From: an uncultured Fidelibacterota bacterium
GTDB lineage: Bacteria; Marinisomatota; Marinisomatia; Marinisomatales; UBA1611
Reading direction: 5' to 3'
Assembly: GCA_913045415.1 (NCBI GenBank)
Contig: CAJWPW010000101.1
Location: 1 to 5,359 of the forward strand
DNA length: 5,359 bases
Shown here: positions 1-5,359 of the stretch, in pieces
Position numbering within the stretch: position 1 is the stretch's first letter
How the letters are laid out: each line of letters opens with the position of its first letter
Position numbers and translations under genes: made by a program
Notes under the pieces: model-generated
Told to the model about the DNA's origin: nothing
Databases searched by the model: none
The model's input: only the letters and a program-made list of their open reading frames with translations

Positions 1-1092
1 ATGAATAAACTCGACCTATATCTATTGCGGCAATTCTGGATAATCCTGGGAATATCTGTTCTCGGTTTTGTTTCTATTTTTGTAATTGTTGATCTTATTG
101 AAAATTTAGACCGATTCATGGATAATAAAGTTCCGTCACCAATTGTAATTCAATACTATCTCTATACTTTACCCTGGTTTGTGAGCATTGGGCTCCCTAT
201 GTCCATGCTATTATCAACAGTTTTCAGTTTAGGGTCAATGGTAAAACGAAACGAGTGGACAGCTATGAAAGCATCCGGGATAAGCCTTTATCGTGCTTCA
301 TTTCCATTACTGTTATCAGGAATTATCATGAGTGGAGGATCGTTTGTTTTAGATAATAAATTGGTTGCAATTGGGAATGAAAAACGATTCGAGATCGACC
401 GAGATTATGTAAAGCGAAAATCACGGCATAAACTAAAGAACACACTCAAAAATATTTTCCTCCAAAAAAATACATCGACACATATTTCATTATCTAAATA
501 TTATATAAAAAAATCAACTGGACATGATCTAACCATAGTAGACCTGGGCCATTCAAATATCCGAAAAAGGATTGATGCAAAAAAAATAGAGTGGAATCCA
601 GTTACATCCAGTTGGGTATTAACAGGGTATTCGATTCGTGAATTTAATGAGCATGGAGTTGAAACAGGGGTTACCTTGGGAAAATCAGATACGCTAATCA
701 CACTTGGTTTTTTACCAGAAGAGATCCAGCAACAAGCCCGAAAACCAGATGAATTAGATTATTTCAAGCTTACGGAACGAATTAAGGAATTAAAAGAAAA
801 TGGCGTCGATACCCTTCGATGGGAAGTTACACGATATTTAAAAATTTCTTTCGCCTTTACTAATTTGATAGTTGTTTTGTTTGGAATTCCATTGGTGGTA
901 TTAAAGGAGAAAAATAGTTTATCGTTTGGTGCTGGCGCCAGTGTTTTTGTTATTTTTGGATATTACGCCTTTATCAAGTTTGGCCAGTCGCTGGGATTTA
1001 ATGGAATTGTGGAACCTTTATTATCAGCTTGGTTAGGAAATATTTTATTTCTAGGCGGTGGGATAATATTAATGTGGCGAGCCAAAACGTAA
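1..1092 (+). CDS. lptG: LptF/LptG-family lipopolysaccharide export permease, LptG-like
   Basis: Inner-membrane subunit of the Lpt ABC transporter. With LptF and the LptB ATPase, this family extracts LPS from the inner membrane and passes it to the periplasmic bridge. The 363 residues match the usual length (about 360). Three hydrophobic helices lie at about 12-33, 52-78 and 99-117. A soluble periplasmic region, expected to be the beta-jellyroll, spans about 120-270, and three more helices lie at about 278-301, 308-330 and 338-359. Family hallmarks are visible: the cytoplasmic coupling segment 'NEWTAMKASGISLYR' (84-98) and the 'PDELDYFKL' segment (249-257) before TM4. I favour LptG over LptF from the overall pattern, but the two are paralogues and no partner is in view. 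Residues 138-171 of the periplasmic part are notably basic. The ATG is the first base of the window, so its ribosome binding site, promoter and upstream neighbours cannot be seen. It ends in TAA, 18 bp from the convergent gene. Confidence 0.93.
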   Translation: MNKLDLYLLRQFWIILGISVLGFVSIFVIVDLIENLDRFMDNKVPSPIVIQYYLYTLPWFVSIGLPMSMLLSTVFSLGSMVKRNEWTAMKASGISLYRASFPLLLSGIIMSGGSFVLDNKLVAIGNEKRFEIDRDYVKRKSRHKLKNTLKNIFLQKNTSTHISLSKYYIKKSTGHDLTIVDLGHSNIRKRIDAKKIEWNPVTSSWVLTGYSIREFNEHGVETGVTLGKSDTLITLGFLPEEIQQQARKPDELDYFKLTERIKELKENGVDTLRWEVTRYLKISFAFTNLIVVLFGIPLVVLKEKNSLSFGAGASVFVIFGYYAFIKFGQSLGFNGIVEPLLSAWLGNILFLGGGIILMWRAKT

Positions 1093-1110
1093 TCCGTTTT
1101 TAAAATGATT
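1093..1110. other. 18-bp convergent intergenic gap without clear terminator
   Basis: This gap separates the TAA of the lptG-like gene from the TAA of the minus-strand barrel gene. The only symmetry is the AT-only near-palindrome TAAAATGATTTTA (1101-1113), which could form at most a 5-bp A-T stem with a 3-base loop. It lacks the GC-rich stem of an intrinsic terminator. Transcripts from both sides probably run into the opposite gene, or end by a factor-dependent route. Confidence 0.6.
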
Positions 1111-2496
1111 TTACTCTTTTAGAGCTGGTGAAGGACCTTCCTTTTCCGCTTTTTTTACTGGTTTTCCAACCCATGTAAATCCAAAGGAGAAATTGAATCC
1201 TTTCATTGTATGCAGCCACATGCCATTTCGAAAAGAAAAACCCAAGTCAAAGATAACAGGACCTTTTTTTACACCAAAACCCATGGCTAATTCTTTCATT
1301 TCTCCACCAGCCCAGGAATAACCGATTCTCATTGGGATTGTTTGAATCCGATTCCACTCAACCGCCATAGCCCATTTCCATTGTTGTCGCGCATAATATT
1401 TATTTTCAAATCCAGCCACCAGATCCGTGGCAAATAAGAAATTATCCACTCTTTTCGATGCACCCAGTCTGAAAGTTGCCGGATACCGAGTGACAAATTC
1501 AGGCCGTTTACCATTCGCTAAGGTATCCACGAAAAAAACGGTCTCATTAGTGAATAAGGAGTCATTCCCAAGCTTGTCCATACGAATTGTATCAATGTTG
1601 AATGTGTATAAAATGGATTCATTTAGATCCAGTGTATCATCCCCAAAGGTAAATGGATAAAATGAGTCCGTAAGTGGATTAATACTGGAAGGCTCCTTAC
1701 CACCACCACTTTGATTCCATTTGATCGAACCTACCATATTGATAAATGACGCACCGAATTGCCACCCATTATATGGTCGAGAAACCACCCCAATATCAAG
1801 TCCAAATCCGGCACCGCCCACACCCTGCCGGATGATATATTTTCCTGAACCATAAATACCCAGATCATCTGTTATCAAGCTCGCTGAAGAAGAATCTTCA
1901 TCAATCCCAAGATAAAATAATCCTTGCAGATATTTGGCCGTAACTCCCCAGGACATGGATTTAAAGGGAATTCCAAATGAAAATCCGTATTCGTTCAATC
2001 CCAAAATCTCATAATTGAATTCAAGATCCAAGTTCGGTTTTTGGCCGTTGCCATAAAAAATGAGCTCCAATAATCCCATAGGTAATTTATAATTCTGTAA
2101 AATTATATTATTGGATGTAAAAGCCATATTACCTTTAGAAATGTTCATAAAAGGAATTGGCATATGTGTGTCCACAAAAAACGCCATTCCGTCAGACGCT
2201 TCTAATTGATCGAAGAGTGCATCTTTTTCAGCAGTATTCAAAGTATCACCGCTATATTGTGCAATATTTTCGATAGAGAAAAAATTCCCTAGCACACCTA
2301 AATCCAATTGAAACACTTGAATCATAAATGGATTATTTTGTTGAAGTCCTATTATACCAGGATTAAAACCAACACAGAAAATTCCATCGGCAATGGTTGT
2401 ATAAGCACCCGCCATTCCTACCATTCGTGGATCACGTTTGGTTTGGGCCTGAACAAAGATTCCAACCATACAAAATATGAGAATAATTCGCTTCAT
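1111..2496 (-). CDS. Predicted outer-membrane beta-barrel protein, PorV/DUF5723-like
   Basis: A complete 461-residue protein. It starts with a Sec signal peptide: basic MKR, a hydrophobic core, and likely cleavage after 'VQA' at residue 17. Residues 24-51 carry the motif 'GMAGAYTTIADGIF...FNPG', which resembles the N-terminal plug region ('GMGGAYTAVADD...NPAG') of the PorV, UPF0164, FadL-like and DUF5723 barrels. Alternating aromatic/glycine beta-strands follow, for example 170-192, 228-259, 338-362, 375-395, 403-422 and 433-443. A Gly-rich stretch 'GVGGAGFGLDIG' (225-236) leads into a 'GSIKWNQ' strand end. An Asp/Thr-rich insert (about 262-336) interrupts the strands and is probably a surface or periplasmic loop. 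The last aromatic strand (433-443) is followed by 18 charged residues, so the protein does not end in the usual terminal aromatic residue. The start codon overlaps the stop of the upstream large-protein gene (ATGA), and the ribosome-binding match is poor, suggesting coupled translation. The substrate or partner is unknown. The barrel call is firmer than the family name. Confidence 0.8.
   Translation of the reverse strand: MKRIILIFCMVGIFVQAQTKRDPRMVGMAGAYTTIADGIFCVGFNPGIIGLQQNNPFMIQVFQLDLGVLGNFFSIENIAQYSGDTLNTAEKDALFDQLEASDGMAFFVDTHMPIPFMNISKGNMAFTSNNIILQNYKLPMGLLELIFYGNGQKPNLDLEFNYEILGLNEYGFSFGIPFKSMSWGVTAKYLQGLFYLGIDEDSSSASLITDDLGIYGSGKYIIRQGVGGAGFGLDIGVVSRPYNGWQFGASFINMVGSIKWNQSGGGKEPSSINPLTDSFYPFTFGDDTLDLNESILYTFNIDTIRMDKLGNDSLFTNETVFFVDTLANGKRPEFVTRYPATFRLGASKRVDNFLFATDLVAGFENKYYARQQWKWAMAVEWNRIQTIPMRIGYSWAGGEMKELAMGFGVKKGPVIFDLGFSFRNGMWLHTMKGFNFSFGFTWVGKPVKKAEKEGPSPALKE
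2446..2496 (-). other. Signal peptide coding segment of the barrel protein
   Basis: Codons 1-17 encode MKR, then a hydrophobic run (residues 4-15), then a small-residue cleavage context 'VQA|Q'. No lipobox cysteine follows the core (the only cysteine, residue 9, sits inside the hydrophobic stretch). This points to signal peptidase I processing rather than a lipoprotein. Confidence 0.75.
2493..2496 (-). promoter_or_regulatory. ATGA stop/start overlap (translational coupling)
   Basis: Read on the minus strand, the four bases ATGA hold the start ATG of the barrel gene and the TGA stop of the large upstream gene. No strong Shine-Dalgarno sequence precedes the start; only a weak 'ATGGGTAA' lies just upstream. 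Terminating ribosomes probably re-initiate on the barrel gene, which would tie the amounts of the two products together. Confidence 0.7.
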
Positions 2497-5359
2497 CGAT
2501 TACCCATCATACTCAATTTTTGTTTTGGACGATTCATACGATTCGATCTTGATGGAGACCTGATCTTGATATAATGTCCGTTGATATCACAAGCCTTCCC
2601 ATTTGAAGACACGATTTTCAATCTTAATGAATCAGTTTCTGATAACCCACTGGTAGCCAAATCCCATGAATATGAACCAAGATTATCTAATCCTGATTCA
2701 ATTTCTGTCCAATTATCTGTCAGAACACAATTGGCTGCCTTATAGGTCGTTGAATCTCCATGTGTGGAATAATATAAATCCACTTTTTCAGAACTCGATC
2801 CACCTACACTCCAGAGAATTTCATAAGTTGAATTGGCATATAATGTTTGTCCTCCATTGGGGTAAGTAATAATTAATTCAGGGTTTACTTCACCAAATGC
2901 ACCGGAACTGCTTAACCGAAAAGTGATAAAGGAGCTAATCTCCATATAATCTTCAATCGATAAGAAGACGCCCACGGAATCTGTCCCAGGTAAATGAAAT
3001 CTTGGCATGGTATAGTGGCTGCCATAATCTGTGAGTAAAAAAATCTGAGACGAATCGATAGTACTAGAATAAACCCCGGTCCCTGGTACTGCCACCATAC
3101 CTTCAGGGTACCCAGTTGAATCATCGGCACCATAAAGAGATTCCGGGTTTGGTAATGAAAATTTGAAAAGGGTATCCACGTAAGAAATAATTGTATCCGT
3201 ACCGGATCCATTATATTTCACTAAATAGGGTAAATCATCAAAACATTCAGAAAAATCTGTCATAACATTATAGATATAAACCAAACCACTATCCGGTGAA
3301 ATATCACTGCATTTCCTGAGAATATATAAACTGTCCGTAGCATTTAAAATTCCCCGTACTGCGAGAGAATCTCGGAAAATGGCTAATTGGGTTGCCGTCG
3401 TGTCGGTTGGAAATAATGAATCATTACTCATTAATACAGAAATTTCAGCCCCAAATGGCAAGGCGTTTGTAATGGTGGATACCAATTCTGTTTCAAGCAA
3501 ACTATTCCGAATTTTATAGCGTGTATCGTGTTCAAATGTTTCAATTTCTGTGGCGATTCCTCCCATAAAGGTCATGGGCTCCAATTGAAGGACAAATGGA
3601 ATAGTCACACGAAATCCACCTGCAATAGCTTTATTAGCTTCAATGGATCCACGACCATCTACCTTCACCTCAGGTGTAATAATCAGACTTACGGGATTGG
3701 ATGCAAGTAAATCTATGATAGTAGAGCAAGTGTCGCAGGGTGCATTTGTAACAGAATATGATGGTAAACTATCATCAACCGATTCATAAATTGTAATAGT
3801 TGTTCCCAGCTTGCTCAAACCAATGATGGTCATGGCAGTATCCGAATTTGAATCCGTTAATGGAAACCCAACTGTATCAATTATCACCGGTACATAAGTA
3901 AGCTCACCAAGGGAGTTATAGCCTTTGAATTCCATGACCATTTGAATAGGTAATCTGATCTGATTCTTAAAAATAATCTCAAAAACTGCTTCAGTGGGAA
4001 TGGCACCTGTAAAACCTGCCGGGAATTCCTGTTCAGTGGGTTCCGCAGGCATTTCCATGTAAAGGTTTGCAGCAATGGACGAGAATGATAACTGCTCCAA
4101 CTTCATATTCATGGTGAATTCACCCAAGGGTGAACCGTCTAATGGAATGGATGCTTTTTGCTCTGGGATTGTAATATCAAGCACAAGGTCAAAACTTGTA
4201 AATGCACTGTCCGGCCAGCCATCATTATTATTATCTCCGTCTGTACTTTGTAATGTATATCCACGCAAATCAAATGTTTTATTGATCTCAATCCCGTTTT
4301 TTAAAACAGTATCAATTTTTACGGAGTCACCATCAGGGGTGGGTGAGAAATTCTGGAAATTCAATAAGAAATTCATATCGAATGGAAAAGAGCTAGCCAA
4401 ATCACGAATGATCAATTTATTCTCGTTATAAGCTGCGCCCTCCTTTTTAAGCACATTTCTATAAATTTCCATTTTGCTTATACCAGACTCAGACATATCC
4501 ATTTCAGGTAATTCCATTGGTGGCATTTCAATGCCGTCTGACATGGAATAATTATTTGTTGTTACATCAATACTATCAATTCCTGCCATTTTAAAAGTGA
4601 TATTGAAATCGACATACAATGACCCGGGAGGAATTGTTACATAATCAGTCGACGCAGAACTCAAAGACATATTAGTTGCCATTTTTAAGAAACTTGTCAA
4701 CCCCTTGCCAGATAAATCTGTTGTGTCTGCATAGGTGACACCTTGAGAGATTGATGGAATCTGATTATGGTTTGCCAATGTATCAGAAAGAGGTTCAGAA
4801 GATCCAGCAACCATCCTGGAATAAACACCAACTAAATCAGTCGGAATACCATTATTTTTAAAAAGAGTCCGATATACACTGTTGGTAGCATGGCTAGCAA
4901 TAATAAGCGTATCTACACTTGCAATGATGGGAGGATCATCGGGGAGTGGAATTGAAGATAATCCGAGATCAATTGTTGTATCTAATGCACTGCTCAACAA
5001 ATCCATTGCACCATTAAAAGCCGCCACAATTAAAGAATCATAATGGTTTGCTTCCAATACATGGGAAACTGTATCAGGGAATGCAAAAGGGGTATAAGCT
5101 GCGATCCAAATGGTTGTATCTACGAAAACAGAATCCCCTGTAAATGGATCTTCATATACAAAAATGGATGTATCAATAGTCCAATCAGTAGTATCAGGAT
5201 AAACCATTTGCCCGTAAGCGACAACGTCAATCCGCTGACTAATTGTAATCTCTGGAAGGTCTATTTCCATGTTAATTCCAGAAATTTCTCCTGATGAAAT
5301 TGCTTGATCAAGCCCTAGTGGCACAGAAGGAAGATCGGGAAGTTCTGTGGCAGGCATTT
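2493..5359 (-). CDS. Large exported beta-repeat protein with C-terminal Ig-like domain, 5' end cut by window
   Basis: At least 954 residues, open to the right edge. The first visible ATG (5355-5357) is probably internal: no signal peptide follows it, the frame is still open, and the protein's style is extracytoplasmic. The product is acidic, rich in Asp, Ser and Thr, and made largely of predicted beta-strands. No enzyme motif was recognised. At least three diverged repeat units start near residues 249, 413 and 583. Each has a hydrophobic strand pair and then a '[FL]P-[FI]' strand ending near 'D[ST][VL]'. A calcium-loop-like 'DGDNNNDGWPD' lies at 373-383. Six cysteines (541, 544, 683, 705, 877, 923) fall in three consecutive pairs. 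Residues 828-933 form an Ig-like domain beginning 'ITYPNGGQTLY', followed by a 21-residue basic tail. It is translationally coupled to the outer-membrane barrel gene downstream, so I infer a cell-surface or periplasmic partner of that barrel. The function is unknown; a structural or adhesive surface protein is an alternative. Confidence 0.8.
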   Translation of the reverse strand, partial: MPATELPDLPSVPLGLDQAISSGEISGINMEIDLPEITISQRIDVVAYGQMVYPDTTDWTIDTSIFVYEDPFTGDSVFVDTTIWIAAYTPFAFPDTVSHVLEANHYDSLIVAAFNGAMDLLSSALDTTIDLGLSSIPLPDDPPIIASVDTLIIASHATNSVYRTLFKNNGIPTDLVGVYSRMVAGSSEPLSDTLANHNQIPSISQGVTYADTTDLSGKGLTSFLKMATNMSLSSASTDYVTIPPGSLYVDFNITFKMAGIDSIDVTTNNYSMSDGIEMPPMELPEMDMSESGISKMEIYRNVLKKEGAAYNENKLIIRDLASSFPFDMNFLLNFQNFSPTPDGDSVKIDTVLKNGIEINKTFDLRGYTLQSTDGDNNNDGWPDSAFTSFDLVLDITIPEQKASIPLDGSPLGEFTMNMKLEQLSFSSIAANLYMEMPAEPTEQEFPAGFTGAIPTEAVFEIIFKNQIRLPIQMVMEFKGYNSLGELTYVPVIIDTVGFPLTDSNSDTAMTIIGLSKLGTTITIYESVDDSLPSYSVTNAPCDTCSTIIDLLASNPVSLIITPEVKVDGRGSIEANKAIAGGFRVTIPFVLQLEPMTFMGGIATEIETFEHDTRYKIRNSLLETELVSTITNALPFGAEISVLMSNDSLFPTDTTATQLAIFRDSLAVRGILNATDSLYILRKCSDISPDSGLVYIYNVMTDFSECFDDLPYLVKYNGSGTDTIISYVDTLFKFSLPNPESLYGADDSTGYPEGMVAVPGTGVYSSTIDSSQIFLLTDYGSHYTMPRFHLPGTDSVGVFLSIEDYMEISSFITFRLSSSGAFGEVNPELIITYPNGGQTLYANSTYEILWSVGGSSSEKVDLYYSTHGDSTTYKAANCVLTDNWTEIESGLDNLGSYSWDLATSGLSETDSLRLKIVSSNGKACDINGHYIKIRSPSRSNRMNRPKQKLSMMGNR
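2559..2876 (-). other. C-terminal Ig-like (YPNGG-type) domain coding segment
   Basis: Residues 828-933 of the large protein begin 'ITYPNGGQTLY', then 'STYEILWS', a 'VDLYYS' strand, 'GSYSWDL' and 'DSLRLKIVSS'. This order is typical of the small beta-sandwich found near the C-termini of bacterial secreted proteins, which start with 'P-N-G-G-x-x-[LW]' and resemble the Kre9/KNH-type Ser-Thr-rich domain. Cysteines 877 and 923 lie within it and could form a disulfide. It probably mediates surface display or binding rather than catalysis. Confidence 0.6.
3420..4613 (-). repeat. Region of three diverged protein-level repeats
   Basis: Within the large protein, three segments align by eye: residues 249-336, 413-481 and 583-646. 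First halves: 'VDFNITFKMAGIDSI', 'EFTMNMKLEQLSFSSI' and 'RVTIPFVLQLEPMTFMGGI'. Second halves: 'LASSFPFDMNFLLNFQNFS', 'FKNQIRLPIQMVMEFKGYNS' and 'ITNALPFGAEISVLMSNDS'. Copies 1 and 2 both continue to an 'IDTV' strand. Identity is low and there is no DNA-level repetition, so these are old duplicated beta-domains, not a recent tandem repeat. Spacing between copies is about 165-170 residues. Confidence 0.55.

Noticed and set aside
1101..1113. AT-rich palindrome as an intrinsic terminator
   Set aside because: The stem would be five A-T pairs with no GC content, too weak to call a terminator.
2308..2574. 88-codon plus-strand open frame across the ATGA junction
   Set aside because: It is antisense to the barrel's signal peptide and the large protein's C-terminus, both well supported. 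Its translation has no recognisable features.
2912..3211. 99-codon minus-strand open frame in another frame of the large gene
   Set aside because: It overlaps the real frame on the same strand. Its Trp/Leu/Ile-rich translation has no signal peptide or motif and looks like a frame shadow.
4075..4431. 118-codon plus-strand open frame inside the large minus-strand gene
   Set aside because: It is antisense to a long, clearly protein-like frame. Its translation has mixed composition with no domain pattern, and it has no convincing ribosome binding site.
2493..5359. Adhesin or glycoside hydrolase annotation for the large protein
   Set aside because: Ser/Thr/Asp richness, an Ig-like domain and a calcium-loop-like motif are compatible with these, but no catalytic motif or specific adhesin domain was recognised.

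Overview
This is a low-GC (about 40% by eye) bacterial fragment holding three protein genes and almost no non-coding DNA. A recognisable LptF/LptG-family lipopolysaccharide-transport permease shows the organism is diderm. The two genes facing it encode a predicted outer-membrane beta-barrel and a very large, Asp/Ser/Thr-rich, beta-strand-rich exported protein. Together with the general sequence style (PorV/FadL-like barrel, 'YPNGG' Ig-like C-terminal domain, AT-rich codons) this suggests the Fibrobacterota-Chlorobiota-Bacteroidota supergroup. A marine lineage such as Candidatus Neomarinimicrobiota (Marinimicrobia/SAR406) is my best guess. The lineage call is inference; no rRNA or other phylogenetic marker is present.

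Layout: (i) 1-1092, plus strand, lptG-like permease, apparently complete, with its promoter and upstream neighbours outside the window. (ii) 1093-1110, an 18-bp gap between convergent genes with no convincing terminator. (iii) 1111-2496, minus strand, a 461-residue predicted outer-membrane beta-barrel with a signal peptide and a PorV/DUF5723-like N-terminal motif. (iv) 2493-5359, minus strand, a protein of more than 954 residues cut by the right edge, overlapping the barrel gene by 4 nt (ATGA).

The minus-strand pair is the part with no known function. A giant secreted or surface protein is followed, in a translationally coupled arrangement, by an outer-membrane barrel. The large protein contains at least three diverged copies of a beta-rich repeat, a calcium-loop-like motif, six cysteines in three sequential pairs, a C-terminal Ig-like domain and a short basic tail. 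I infer that the two products act together at the outer membrane (anchor, export or surface-assembly partner), but nothing in the sequence proves a function. No RNA genes, CRISPR arrays, insertion sequences, attachment sites or DNA-level repeats were seen.
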